Assembly: GCF_003046475.1 (NCBI RefSeq)
Contig: NZ_PZZZ01000003.1
Span: 62,001-126,000, forward strand
Reading direction: 5' to 3'
From: Mycoplana dimorpha
GTDB taxonomy: Bacteria > Pseudomonadota > Alphaproteobacteria > Rhizobiales > Rhizobiaceae
DNA: 64,000 bases
Shown: positions 48,317-57,174 of the stretch, piece by piece
Layout of the letters: each line of letters opens with the position of its first letter
Position numbering within the stretch: position 1 is the first letter of the stretch
Notes under the pieces: model-generated
Told to the model about the DNA's origin: nothing
The model's input: only the letters and a program-made list of their open reading frames with translations
The model's database searches: none
Made by a program: the position numbers and the translations under genes

Positions 48317-49972
48317 TCAGGCCGCTGCCGGACGGCGGACGCAGACAACGCGGAAGCGCTGGGCGACATAGGCCGTATCGGTCAGGCAGGCATTGCCGGC
48401 GGGGTTGGCGCCGGTGACATGGAAATCGCTGAAGGCGGCACTCTGGTTGACATAGATGCCGCCGGTCAGGTTGACCGAGAGCGGAGCGCCGGCCTGCGCA
48501 TAAAGCCCGGCCGCCTTGTCGATCAGGTCGCTGTCGCGGCTGTAGAGGGCCGCAGTGATACCGCCCTTCGTGCGGGCCGCGCGCGTGGCGCGATCGATCG
48601 CGTCCGTGACATTTTCGCAGGATACCACGAAGCTGATCGGGCCGAACTGTTCCTTGGGATAAGCCGCCTCATCCGTCGCATCGACTGCCAGGATCAGCGG
48701 GGTCGCGGTGCGCGCACCCTCCTGCCCGGCAACGGGGGCGCTGGGGCGGATGATGCGGCCGAGGCTGCTCGCCTTGTCGATCCGCTCCAGCGTCGCCGGG
48801 TTCTGGATTGCGCCGCAAACTGCTGCGGCACGAGCCGGATCGGCAAGCAATGCGTCGACCGCCGCGGCAATGCCTGAGGCGACCTCGTCAAGGCTCTTGT
48901 GGCCCTCGTTCGTCTCGATGCCGCCGCGCGGGACGAAAATGTCCTGCGGGGTCGTGCACATCTGACCGCTGTAGAGGGACAGCGAAAAGGCGATGTTCTG
49001 GCACATCGCCGCAAAATCGTCGGTGCTGTCGATGACGATGGTGTTGATGCCGGTTTCCTCGGTGAAGACCGGCTTGCCCCGGACATTTTCGCGCAGCCAG
49101 CGGCCGAACTCGGAAGAGCCGGTAAAGTCGACGAGCGCGACGGCCGGATGAACGGCAAGCGTCTGTGCGACGGGTGCCTCGGGGGCGTCAACGGCAAGTT
49201 GAATGACATCCGCGTCAAAGCCGGCCTCGGTCAGCACCTCGCGGGCAATCTTCACCGTGATCGCCAGCGGCAGGATCACCGCCGGATGCGGCTTGACGAT
49301 CACCGGGTTGCCGGTGACGAGATCGGCAAAGAGCGCCGGATAGCTGTTCCAGGTCGGGAAGGTGGCGCAGGCGATGACGAGCCCGATGCCGCGCGGCACG
49401 AGGTGGAATTCCTTCGTAAGCCGGATGACTTTGCGGCCGGCCGGCTTCTCCCAGGCGACGTCGCCCTGCGGAATGTCAGTCATTTCCCGATAGGCGTAAG
49501 CGACGGCCTCGAGAGCGCGGTCATGCGCATGCGGGCCACCGGCCTGGAAGGCCATGGCGAAGGCCTGGCCGGTCGTCTGCTCGACCGCATGCGCGATCAG
49601 GAAGGAGGCGCGGTTCAGCCTGGCGATGATCTCGAGGGCGACCCCGCAACGCGCCTCGACGCTCGCCTGTGCCCATCCGGCGGCAGAGGCCGACGCCCGT
49701 TCGATCAGACGATCGATACCGGTGCGTGGATAGGTGATGCCGAGGGCCGGGCCGAAGGGCGAGACCTCGCCGCCGGCGCGGCCGTCGTCTTCGCTCTGGT
49801 CGAGCGGGAAGGGCTTGCCGAGCAGCGCCTCGAAGGCGGCCTTGCCTTCTTCCGGCAGCGTCTCGCCATAGCTGCGCGGGACTTCGGAGAAGGCGCTCCA
49901 GAAGCCGCGCTCCTCGATGGCCTTTACCGCGTCGGCAAGCAGACCGGCGTGCGTTTCGAACAGCTTGGTCAT
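48317..49972 (-). CDS. paaN: PaaN: phenylacetate-degradation aldehyde dehydrogenase-like protein
   Basis: A 551-residue ALDH-fold protein of the PaaN family. EFHLVPRGIGLVIACATFPTWNS (about residue 190; landmark EFHLVPRG) and the Cys region SLYSGQMCTTPQDIF near residue 345 are characteristic. It resembles the dehydrogenase part of PaaZ without the hydratase domain; its exact step is not established, and overlap with PaaZ is possible. It is first in the leftward operon, with GGAGGAATCG before the ATG at 49972. Confidence 0.88.
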   Translation of the reverse strand: MTKLFETHAGLLADAVKAIEERGFWSAFSEVPRSYGETLPEEGKAAFEALLGKPFPLDQSEDDGRAGGEVSPFGPALGITYPRTGIDRLIERASASAAGWAQASVEARCGVALEIIARLNRASFLIAHAVEQTTGQAFAMAFQAGGPHAHDRALEAVAYAYREMTDIPQGDVAWEKPAGRKVIRLTKEFHLVPRGIGLVIACATFPTWNSYPALFADLVTGNPVIVKPHPAVILPLAITVKIAREVLTEAGFDADVIQLAVDAPEAPVAQTLAVHPAVALVDFTGSSEFGRWLRENVRGKPVFTEETGINTIVIDSTDDFAAMCQNIAFSLSLYSGQMCTTPQDIFVPRGGIETNEGHKSLDEVASGIAAAVDALLADPARAAAVCGAIQNPATLERIDKASSLGRIIRPSAPVAGQEGARTATPLILAVDATDEAAYPKEQFGPISFVVSCENVTDAIDRATRAARTKGGITAALYSRDSDLIDKAAGLYAQAGAPLSVNLTGGIYVNQSAAFSDFHVTGANPAGNACLTDTAYVAQRFRVVCVRRPAAA

Positions 49973-50036
49973 CGATTCCTCCATGTTCGGCGCGATCGTG
50001 CTTGATAGTTGACACCGGCTCGATTTCCGCTAATTA

Positions 50037-50056
50037 TTAACCGAACGATCGGTCAA
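50037..50056. promoter_or_regulatory. Predicted PaaR-type (TetR family) operator
   Basis: The core ACCGAACGATCGGT (50040-50053) is an inverted repeat of the form ACCG-NN-CG-NN-CGGT, and its flanks TTA/CAA extend the dyad. It lies between the divergent paaN and paaG starts, 40 bases from paaG. This form matches what I recall of PaaR operators; no TetR gene is in the window. Confidence 0.7.
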
Positions 50057-50095
50057 TTCAAGTGAAACTTGTGACCCGGCCAACGGAGGTAGACA

Positions 50096-50881
50096 GTGAC
50101 GTCGACGATCAAGGTGGACCTGCGCGACGGCTGGACCAGGATCACGTTGAACCGTCCCGACCGGCTCAACGCCTTCAATGAAGAGATGCACCGCGCACTT
50201 GCCGCAGCACTTGACGAGGCCGCTGATGAAAGCTGTCGCGCCGTGCTGCTGACCGGCGAGGGCCGCGGCTTCTGCGCCGGGCAGGACCTGTCCGACCGGG
50301 TCGGCACGGATGGACCGCCGGACCTCGGCCAAACGATTGAAACCTTCTACAATCCGCTGGTGCGTCGCCTGCGGGCGCTTCGCAAGCCGGTCGTCTGCGC
50401 CGTCAACGGCGTCGCCGCCGGTGCCGGTGCGAACATCGCCCTTGCCTGCGACATCGTACTCGCCGCCCGCTCGGCCCGCTTCATCCAGTCCTTCGCCAAG
50501 ATCGGCCTCGTGCCGGATTCCGGCGGCACCTTCTTCCTGCCCCGCCTGATCGGCGAGGCCCGCGCCCGGGCCCTGGCGCTGACCGCCGAGCCGCTTTCCG
50601 CCGAAAAGGCCGAGGAATGGGGACTGATCTGGAAGGTCATCGACGACGACAGCTTGATGGCCCAGGCTGAAGCTCTCACCGCGCATTTTTCCACCCAGCC
50701 GACGCAAGGCCTTGCCCTGATCAAGGAAGCGATGCAGGCCTCAAGCGCCAACGACCTCGACACCCAGCTCGAACTGGAGCGCGATCTGCAGCGCCAGGCC
50801 GGCCGCACGCCGGATTATGCAGAGGGCGTCAAGGCTTTCATGGAGAAGCGCCCGGCCGCTTTCACGGGAAAAGCGAAATGA
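50096..50881 (+). CDS. paaG: PaaG: 1,2-epoxyphenylacetyl-CoA isomerase
   Basis: A 261-residue crotonase-fold enzyme that turns the ring epoxide of phenylacetyl-CoA into oxepin-CoA. GFCAGQDLSDR near residue 59 and VNGVAAGAGANIALACD near residue 103 form the oxyanion hole, and the catalytic Asp is in LVPDSGGTFFLPR near residue 138, typical of PaaG. The start is GTG at 50096 with ACGGAGGT upstream. Its stop overlaps paaI as ATGA. Confidence 0.93.
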   Translation: MTSTIKVDLRDGWTRITLNRPDRLNAFNEEMHRALAAALDEAADESCRAVLLTGEGRGFCAGQDLSDRVGTDGPPDLGQTIETFYNPLVRRLRALRKPVVCAVNGVAAGAGANIALACDIVLAARSARFIQSFAKIGLVPDSGGTFFLPRLIGEARARALALTAEPLSAEKAEEWGLIWKVIDDDSLMAQAEALTAHFSTQPTQGLALIKEAMQASSANDLDTQLELERDLQRQAGRTPDYAEGVKAFMEKRPAAFTGKAK

Positions 50882-51324
50882 CCACAGGCGCCGAACTCGC
50901 AAGCCTTTCGGCCCAAACGATGTGGGAGAGCGACCGCGCCAGCCAGGGACTCGGCATGGAGATCGTCGCCGTCGAGCCCGGCAAGGCCACGCTTGCAATG
51001 CAGGTCCGTGAGGACATGACCAACGGCCACGGCACGGCGCACGGCGGCTTCATCTTCGCGCTTGCCGACAGTGCCTTTGCCTTCGCCTGCAATTCCTATG
51101 GCGAGACGACTGTCGCCGCCCATTGCAGCATCAGCTACATCCGCCCCGGGCGGTTGGGCGACCTGCTCGTCGCCGAGGCGCGAGAAGTCTCGCGCTCCGG
51201 CCGCTCGGGAATCTACGACGTGACGGTCAGCGCCGACGGCGTGACCATCGCCGAGTTCCGCGGCCACTCGCGCAGTCTCGGCAGCGCTTTCGTTGACCAT
51301 GGCGCAGCCGGCCGGCCCGCCTGA
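50878..51324 (+). CDS. paaI: PaaI: hydroxyphenylacetyl-CoA thioesterase
   Basis: A 148-residue hotdog-fold thioesterase that releases CoA from dead-end hydroxyphenylacetyl-CoA. The motif NGHGTAHGGFIFALADSAFAF near residue 48 carries the catalytic Asp and the conserved HGG. Translationally coupled to paaG and 36 bases upstream of paaK. Confidence 0.93.
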   Translation: MTTGAELASLSAQTMWESDRASQGLGMEIVAVEPGKATLAMQVREDMTNGHGTAHGGFIFALADSAFAFACNSYGETTVAAHCSISYIRPGRLGDLLVAEAREVSRSGRSGIYDVTVSADGVTIAEFRGHSRSLGSAFVDHGAAGRPA

Positions 51325-51360
51325 TTTCGCCTGGACGACAGCCCCGACACGGAGGAGAAT

Positions 51361-52692
51361 ATGAACATGAGGTTCCCCAACATCCAGTCCGGTCGGGACT
51401 TCGTCGGTCTCGACGAGCATGAGCGTGCTTCGCGCGACCGGATCCAGTCGCTGCAGCGCGAGCGCCTGGCCTGGTCACTGCGGCACGCCTACGAGAACGT
51501 ACCCTTCTACCGGCGGAAATTCGACGCGGCCGGCGTTCATCCTGCCGATTTCCGTGATCTTTCCGATCTCGCCAAGTTCCCCTTCACAGTGAAGCAGGAC
51601 CTGCGCGACACCTATCCCTATGGCATGCTCGCCGTGCCGAAGGAAAAGCTCGCCCGCGTGCACGGCTCCTCGGGAACGACCGGCAAGCCGATCGTCGTCG
51701 GCTACACGAAGAACGACATCGACATGTGGGCCGATGTCATGGCCCGGTCGATTCGCGCGGCCGGCGGCAAGCCGGGCATGATGGTGCATGTTGCCTACGG
51801 CTACGGCCTGTTCACCGGCGGTCTCGGCGCCCACTACGGCGCCGAGCGGCTCGGTTGCACCGTCGTGCCGATGTCCGGCGGCATGACCGAGCGGCAGGTG
51901 CAGCTCATCAGCGATTTCCAGCCGGACATCATCATGGTGACGCCGAGCTACATGCTGGCGCTGCTCGACGGCTTCACCAAGGCCGGCATCGACCCGCGGT
52001 CGACCACGCTGAAATACGGCATCTTCGGCGCCGAGCCGTGGACGAATGCCATGCGCCAGGAGATCGAACACGCCTTCGAGATGCAGGCGACCGACATCTA
52101 TGGCCTCTCCGAGGTCATCGGTCCCGGCGTTGCCCAGGAATGCGTCGAGACCAAGGACGGCCTGCACATCTGGGAAGACCATTTCCTGCCGGAGATCATC
52201 AATCCGGAGACCGGCATGCCGGTCGAGGACGGCGAATATGGCGAGCTGGTCTTCACCTCGCTGACGAAGGAAGCCTTCCCGATCATCCGCTATCGAACCC
52301 GCGACCTCACCCGGCTGCTGCCGGGCTCGGCTCGCCCGGGCATGCGCCGCATGGAGAAGGTCACCGGCCGCTCCGACGACATGATCATCCTTCGCGGCGT
52401 CAACGTATTCCCCAGCCAGATCGAGGAAGCGCTGCTCGCCACCGACTGGTGCGCCGGCCATTTCGTCATCGAGCTTTGCCGAGAGGGGCGCATGGACAAG
52501 ATGACCGTGCTCGCCGAGGCCCGCCAGGAACATTGGGACGGCGAAGGGCTGCAGGCGCATGCACAACGCCTGGCAAAGCACATCAAGGACACGATCGGCA
52601 TCTCGACCGCCATCGCCATCCAGGCCCCGAACTCCGTGGCTCGCTCCGAAGGCAAGGCCAAACGGGTCATTGACAAGCGTCCGAAGGATTGA
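51361..52692 (+). CDS. paaK: Phenylacetate-CoA ligase
   Basis: A 443-residue AMP-forming ligase that starts the pathway by making phenylacetyl-CoA. The P-loop is VHGSSGTTGKPIVVGYT near residue 99, YGLSEVIGPGVAQEC near residue 245, and GRSDDMIILRGVNVFPSQIE near residue 340; the C-terminal Lys lies in SEGKAKRVIDKRP. GGAGGA lies just before the ATG at 51361. It ends the rightward paa operon. Confidence 0.95.
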   Translation: MNMRFPNIQSGRDFVGLDEHERASRDRIQSLQRERLAWSLRHAYENVPFYRRKFDAAGVHPADFRDLSDLAKFPFTVKQDLRDTYPYGMLAVPKEKLARVHGSSGTTGKPIVVGYTKNDIDMWADVMARSIRAAGGKPGMMVHVAYGYGLFTGGLGAHYGAERLGCTVVPMSGGMTERQVQLISDFQPDIIMVTPSYMLALLDGFTKAGIDPRSTTLKYGIFGAEPWTNAMRQEIEHAFEMQATDIYGLSEVIGPGVAQECVETKDGLHIWEDHFLPEIINPETGMPVEDGEYGELVFTSLTKEAFPIIRYRTRDLTRLLPGSARPGMRRMEKVTGRSDDMIILRGVNVFPSQIEEALLATDWCAGHFVIELCREGRMDKMTVLAEARQEHWDGEGLQAHAQRLAKHIKDTIGISTAIAIQAPNSVARSEGKAKRVIDKRPKD

Positions 52693-52810
52693 TGCCCACG
52701 GGCTGAAACCGTTCGGGGTTTCGGCACGCCAATGAATCAGGCGGCTATACGCCGCCGCCAGGCGATGCATGGGCGAGGACCTCAACGGCCCCGAACCGGT
52801 GTGTCAGCCT

Positions 52811-53878
52811 TCAGGCTGCAACCGGTTCACTCGAAAGCCGCGACGGCCGGTCACTCGCTCTGCCGGGCTCCGTTTGAGTTTCATACGGCCGGACGTCGTC
52901 GTTCCGGGCGCGCGTCTCATGTGGCGCGCAACCATACATCTCCCGATAGCATTTCGAAAAATGCGAGCTCGCCACGAACCCGCAGGCGATGGCGATGTCG
53001 ACGATCGGAAGGGCCGTCTGGGTCAGCAGCAAGCGGGCGCGCTCCAGCCGAACCTCAAGATAGTAGCGGGCTGGAGAGCGCTTCATCTCCTGGCGGAACA
53101 GCCGCTCGATCTGCCTTCGCGACAGTCCGGCGTGGGCCGCAAGCTCGGACAGGGCGAGCGGCTCGGCCAGGTGTGCCTCCATCTCCTCGACGACCCGCAG
53201 CACGGCCGGATGGCTGCTGCCAAGTCGGGCCGACAATGGCAGCCGTTGGCGGTCGGACGAACAGCGGACCCGGTCCATCAAGGCCTGCTCGGAAACGCTG
53301 GCCACGATCCGGTCACCGAAGTCCTGGCCGATGAGATGCAGCATCATGTCGACCGCTGCCGTTCCGCCGGCGCAGGTGTAGATGTTGTCGTCGATCTCGT
53401 AGATGCGCGTCGTCACGGTGACGTTCGAGAACCGCTCCACAAAGCCTGGAAGATTTTCCCAGTGCATGGTGCAGCGCTTGCCATCGAGCAGGCCGGCCCT
53501 TGCCAGGAGATAGGCGCCCGTGCACAGGCTGCCGATCTTGACCCCACGACGGCCGCATTCGCGAAGCCAGGCTTCCGCGCTGCGATCCATATGCTTCTCG
53601 ACATTCCGGCCGGCCGCGACAATGGCCATCCCGGGGCGCGACAAGGTCGACAGGGCCGAGCGCTCCGCAGCGATCGAACAATCCGGCTCGATCGACAGGC
53701 CGCAGCTCGAACGCACGCGATTGCCGTCGGCGGATGCCACGCGCCAGGCATAGGCATCGTAACCGAGCACGGTATTGGCAAGGCGCAGCGACTCGATCGC
53801 CGAGGTTAGCGCGAGCATCGTGAAGTCCGGAACGAGATAGAAGACAAACAGACGTCTTTGGTGCTGCATTGCGTCCAC
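52811..53878 (-). CDS. GlxA-type AraC transcriptional regulator (first of a divergent pair)
   Basis: A 355-residue protein with an N-terminal DJ-1/PfpI-like glutamine amidotransferase-type domain (nucleophile elbow GSLCTGAYLLARAG near residue 125) and a C-terminal AraC double HTH (LSRRQIERLFRQEM near residue 273 and VDIAIACGFVASSHFSKCYREM). I chose the GTG at 53878, which has GGAGG six bases upstream. Relatives include GbdR- and SouR-type regulators of betaine and sarcosine catabolism, but which signal this one reads is unknown. Confidence 0.88.
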   Translation of the reverse strand: MDAMQHQRRLFVFYLVPDFTMLALTSAIESLRLANTVLGYDAYAWRVASADGNRVRSSCGLSIEPDCSIAAERSALSTLSRPGMAIVAAGRNVEKHMDRSAEAWLRECGRRGVKIGSLCTGAYLLARAGLLDGKRCTMHWENLPGFVERFSNVTVTTRIYEIDDNIYTCAGGTAAVDMMLHLIGQDFGDRIVASVSEQALMDRVRCSSDRQRLPLSARLGSSHPAVLRVVEEMEAHLAEPLALSELAAHAGLSRRQIERLFRQEMKRSPARYYLEVRLERARLLLTQTALPIVDIAIACGFVASSHFSKCYREMYGCAPHETRARNDDVRPYETQTEPGRASDRPSRLSSEPVAA

Positions 53879-54003
53879 GACAAGCCTCCCTGGAGCACGC
53901 CGTAAACCGTTCCCCGCCGGCGCGTGCAGGAGCGAGTATTGACGAGGGATGTCGGAGCGAACAGAGTAAACGCGACATTTCGCCAGAAGGTTTGAGACGT
54001 ATC

Positions 54004-55053
54004 ATGTCCAATGTGAGCCGCGCCGCTCTTCGTTCGCCGATCAGGCTCGGCGGTCGAACCGCATCGCTCTCGGTGGGGGTCATCCTCCTGAAGCGCTTCA
54101 CGCTCTGCGCCTTCGCCAATTTCATCGACGTCTTACGCCTGGCCGCCGACGAAGGAGACCGAAGCCGCCCCATTCACTGCCAGTGGTCGGTCATTTCGGC
54201 CGACATGCAGCCGATCGTGTCGAGTTGCGGCATCTCCATCCAGCCGCAGGCGCGCTTCGGTGATCCGGGCCGCTTCGATTACATCGTGATCGTCGGCGGG
54301 CTCGTGGACGAGATCGCCCAGAAGGACGAGAAGGTGGACGGCTATTTGCGGCAGGCCGCTGCGGCCGGCGTGCCGCTGGTGGGATTGTGCACTGGCGCTT
54401 TCGTTCTCCACCGTGCGGGCCTAATGCAGGGTTACCGGTGCTGCGTCAGCTGGTTTCACCACGCTGACTTCCTGGAACAGTTCGACGGGCTGCGGCCGGT
54501 CTCCGACCAGATATTCGTCGTCGACCGTGACCGGCTGACCTGTTCGGGCGGAGCCAGTGCTGCCCATCTCGCCGCGTTCCTGGTCGAGCGCCACGTCGGC
54601 CGCGCGCAGGCGACGAAAAGCCTGCACATCATGATGATCAGCGAGGCGGCCGTCGGCGAGACGCCGCAGCCGGGCTTTCCAGCCAATTTCGAGACGAACG
54701 ATCCCGTCGTGCGGAGGGCGCTTTTGATCATGCAGCAGAGCCTCGACGTACCATTGCCGATCAAGGTCATCGCTGCGCGGATGCAGAGCGACAAGCGTCG
54801 TCTCGAGCGGCGGTTCCAATCGGCCCTGAACACCTCCCCGCTCAGCGTCTATCTCACGATGAGGCTCGACTACGCCTGCCATCTCATCGAAATGACCGAG
54901 CGTTCCGTCGCGTCGATCGCCGCCGACTGCGGGTTTTGCGATTCCTCCCACTTCGCCCGCATGTACGCCCGGCGATTCGGTTCGACGCCCGGCAAGCATC
55001 GCGAGTTGCTGCGGGCCCGCACTGAAGGCCCGGCCGCGGCCTTGACCGCCTAG
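54004..55053 (+). CDS. GlxA-type AraC transcriptional regulator (second of a divergent pair)
   Basis: A 349-residue relative of the preceding regulator, with the amidotransferase-like domain (VGLCTGAFVLHRAGL near residue 132) and C-terminal AraC domain (MQSDKRRLERRFQ near residue 260 and CGFCDSSHFARMYARRFG). The two proteins are clearly paralogous in layout but diverged in sequence. The ATG at 54004 has AGAAGG about 15 bases upstream. It runs into the convergent MFS gene with a 7-base gap. Confidence 0.87.
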   Translation: MSNVSRAALRSPIRLGGRTASLSVGVILLKRFTLCAFANFIDVLRLAADEGDRSRPIHCQWSVISADMQPIVSSCGISIQPQARFGDPGRFDYIVIVGGLVDEIAQKDEKVDGYLRQAAAAGVPLVGLCTGAFVLHRAGLMQGYRCCVSWFHHADFLEQFDGLRPVSDQIFVVDRDRLTCSGGASAAHLAAFLVERHVGRAQATKSLHIMMISEAAVGETPQPGFPANFETNDPVVRRALLIMQQSLDVPLPIKVIAARMQSDKRRLERRFQSALNTSPLSVYLTMRLDYACHLIEMTERSVASIAADCGFCDSSHFARMYARRFGSTPGKHRELLRARTEGPAAALTA

Positions 55054-55060
55054 CTCGCCG

Positions 55061-56368
55061 TCAACGGATCGCGACGGGTTCGAGCGGCGCGTCAGGAGGA
55101 ACAGGCACCGTGCGGGCCCCCACGTAAAGCGCCCGGCCCGCAAACCAGCCGTTGACCGCCGCGCCGAGGCCGAGCGCGACGAAGAGGGCGGAGGTCCAGG
55201 CAAAACTGCCGGTCCAGTCGCGGATCAGGCCGACAATTAGGGGGCCGACGGCGGCAAGCAGGTAGCCCACGCATTGTGCCATGCCGGACAGATGTGCCGC
55301 GGCATGGGGATCGCGCGTGCGCAGGACGATTACCGTCAGGGCGACGGCGATCAGCCCGCCCTGGCCGATACCCTGCAGGATGGCCCAGAACCAGACCGTC
55401 CAGAGCGGTGCGAAGAGCAGGCCGAGAAGGGCTGTGACGGCAAACACGCACAGCACGACATTGATCAGCCGCTGGTCCTTGCCGCGCACGGCGAGATGGG
55501 GGGCCACCAGGCAGGCGCCGGCCTGCACCATCACCGACACCGAGACGATCGCCCCGGCGGTGACACCGTCAAGGCCGCGTTCGCGCAGGATCGGCACCAG
55601 CCAGCCGAAGATGCAATAGGCAAGCGCGGATTGGAGGCCCATGAACAGCGTGACGTGCCAGGCGAGCCTGTCGCGCCACAGGCCTTCGACGCGAAAGCCG
55701 GTGCGTTTTGCCTGCGAGCGCGAGCCGAGGACCTGCGGAAACCAGAGGAAGGCGACGACGAGCGCCGGGATGGCCCAGGCCGCGAGCGCGCCGCTGACCG
55801 AACCGCCGAGCGCGTGCTCGATCGGCAGGGTGAGGCCGGCCGCCCCGGCTGCCCCGGCGCAGAGCGCCATCGTATAGCATCCGGTCATCAGCGCCGCCCG
55901 GTCGGCGAAGTCGCGCTTGACGAGCCCCGGCAGCAGCACGTTTCCGACCGCGATGCAGGCGCCGGCAAGCGCGGTGCCGACGAACAACAAGGGAACGGCA
56001 GTGAGGCCCCGCAGCGCCGTGCCGAGCGCCAGCAGGAGGACGACGCCGAGCAGGGTGCGCTCGGTGCCGATGCGCTGCGCAAGCCGCGGCGCCAGCGGCG
56101 AAAACAGGCCGAGGCAGACGACCGGCAGCGTCGTCAGCAGGCTGACCCCGAAGGGCGACAGGCCGAACATGCTGCGGATCTCGGGCAGCAGCGCCGAGGC
56201 GCTCGAAAACACCGGCCGCAGGTTGAAGGCGATCAGCACGAGACTGGCGCCCAGCAGCAACCGCGCCATCGCCGTCGGCGGCCGATGCGCCTCGGGCGCC
56301 GGCAGGCTGTCAGCTTCGGCATCGATCAGGTCGATCGCGGCGGGATCGTCCAGGGTAGGGTTCGTCAT
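55061..56368 (-). CDS. MFS transporter, CynX/NimT family
   Basis: A 435-residue membrane protein with twelve likely membrane segments starting at about residue 38. The first-segment pattern ASLVLIAFNLRPVFSSASALLPEI is characteristic of the CynX (cyanate) and NimT (2-nitroimidazole) group. A 30-residue acidic N-terminal extension precedes it. Its start overlaps the GntR gene stop (ATGA), so that regulator probably controls it. The substrate is unknown. Confidence 0.88.
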   Translation of the reverse strand: MTNPTLDDPAAIDLIDAEADSLPAPEAHRPPTAMARLLLGASLVLIAFNLRPVFSSASALLPEIRSMFGLSPFGVSLLTTLPVVCLGLFSPLAPRLAQRIGTERTLLGVVLLLALGTALRGLTAVPLLFVGTALAGACIAVGNVLLPGLVKRDFADRAALMTGCYTMALCAGAAGAAGLTLPIEHALGGSVSGALAAWAIPALVVAFLWFPQVLGSRSQAKRTGFRVEGLWRDRLAWHVTLFMGLQSALAYCIFGWLVPILRERGLDGVTAGAIVSVSVMVQAGACLVAPHLAVRGKDQRLINVVLCVFAVTALLGLLFAPLWTVWFWAILQGIGQGGLIAVALTVIVLRTRDPHAAAHLSGMAQCVGYLLAAVGPLIVGLIRDWTGSFAWTSALFVALGLGAAVNGWFAGRALYVGARTVPVPPDAPLEPVAIR

Positions 56369-57042
56369 GATGTCAGCAATCGGTCGAGGGCGGACAGGAC
56401 CGGCGCCATGAAACGGCGCACGGCCGCCTCCGCCTTTTCCGGATCGCCGGTTTCAATGGCATCGACGATCGCCGCATGAGCCTCCATGTCCGGCTCCGGC
56501 AGGTCCTCACCGAGCGTTGCCTCGATGGTTTCGGCGATCAATGTCGAGAAGAAGTCATACATGCCCACCAGCACCTTGTTTTGCGATGCGGCGATCACGG
56601 CCTGGTGGAAGGCAAGATCGCGCGCGACGAAGGTGGCCCTGTCGCCGCCCTGGTAGTTGCCCCGTTCGGCAAGCAGGCTGCGCAGCCTGGCGATCACCGC
56701 CGGCGTGCGGCGGAGAGCGGCAAGCCGTGCGGCCTCCTTGTCGAGTGCACAGCGCGCCTCGAACTGGTCGCGCAGGCCGGCGCCGCGCGCGATCGTCAGC
56801 GGCCGGCTGGCATCTGCGGTCGAAAGCACATAGGTGCCGGAGCCCTGACGCGTTTCCAAGTAGCCTTGTGCGACGAGGACCCGCACTGCCTCCCGGACCG
56901 TTCCGCGGCTGACGCCGAGCATGGCCGACAGACCCGCCTCGTTCGGCAGCCTGTCGCCAACGGCCCAGCGTCGCCCGAGGATCTCGTTGCGGATCGCCTC
57001 GACGGCATTGTCGGCCAGGTTGATCTTGCTCAGGGATTGCAT
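56365..57042 (-). CDS. FadR-subfamily GntR transcriptional regulator
   Basis: A 225-residue regulator with an N-terminal winged HTH (LPNEAGLSAMLGVSRGTVRE near residue 32) and a C-terminal all-helical FCD ligand domain from about residue 85 (metal-type His in DLAFHQAVI near residue 143). It is first in a two-gene operon with the MFS transporter. A perfect 17-bp palindrome 14 bases upstream of its start is the likely autoregulatory operator. Confidence 0.9.
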   Translation of the reverse strand: MQSLSKINLADNAVEAIRNEILGRRWAVGDRLPNEAGLSAMLGVSRGTVREAVRVLVAQGYLETRQGSGTYVLSTADASRPLTIARGAGLRDQFEARCALDKEAARLAALRRTPAVIARLRSLLAERGNYQGGDRATFVARDLAFHQAVIAASQNKVLVGMYDFFSTLIAETIEATLGEDLPEPDMEAHAAIVDAIETGDPEKAEAAVRRFMAPVLSALDRLLTS

Positions 57043-57055
57043 GACGTCGACTCAA

Positions 57056-57072
57056 AAGTCATCTGATGACTT
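57056..57072. promoter_or_regulatory. Predicted GntR operator
   Basis: AAGTCATC T GATGACTT is a perfect 17-bp palindrome with one central base, the size and GTC...GAC layout of FadR-subfamily sites. It lies 14-30 bases upstream of the GntR start, where binding would block its own transcription. Confidence 0.75.
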
Positions 57073-57174
57073 GGTGGCTAGCGCAAAGCAGCGGGGCGGT
57101 CAACGAGCATCGCTCTCATCGACCTTCTTTGCCGGCTGCGCTTTTCGTCCGTCAGGAACGCCTGCCGTGCTCGA

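Noticed and set aside
55274-56479. A 401-codon open frame opposite the MFS and GntR genes
   Set aside because: It is the antisense shadow of well-conserved genes in high-GC DNA, has no ribosome site and its protein has no natural composition.
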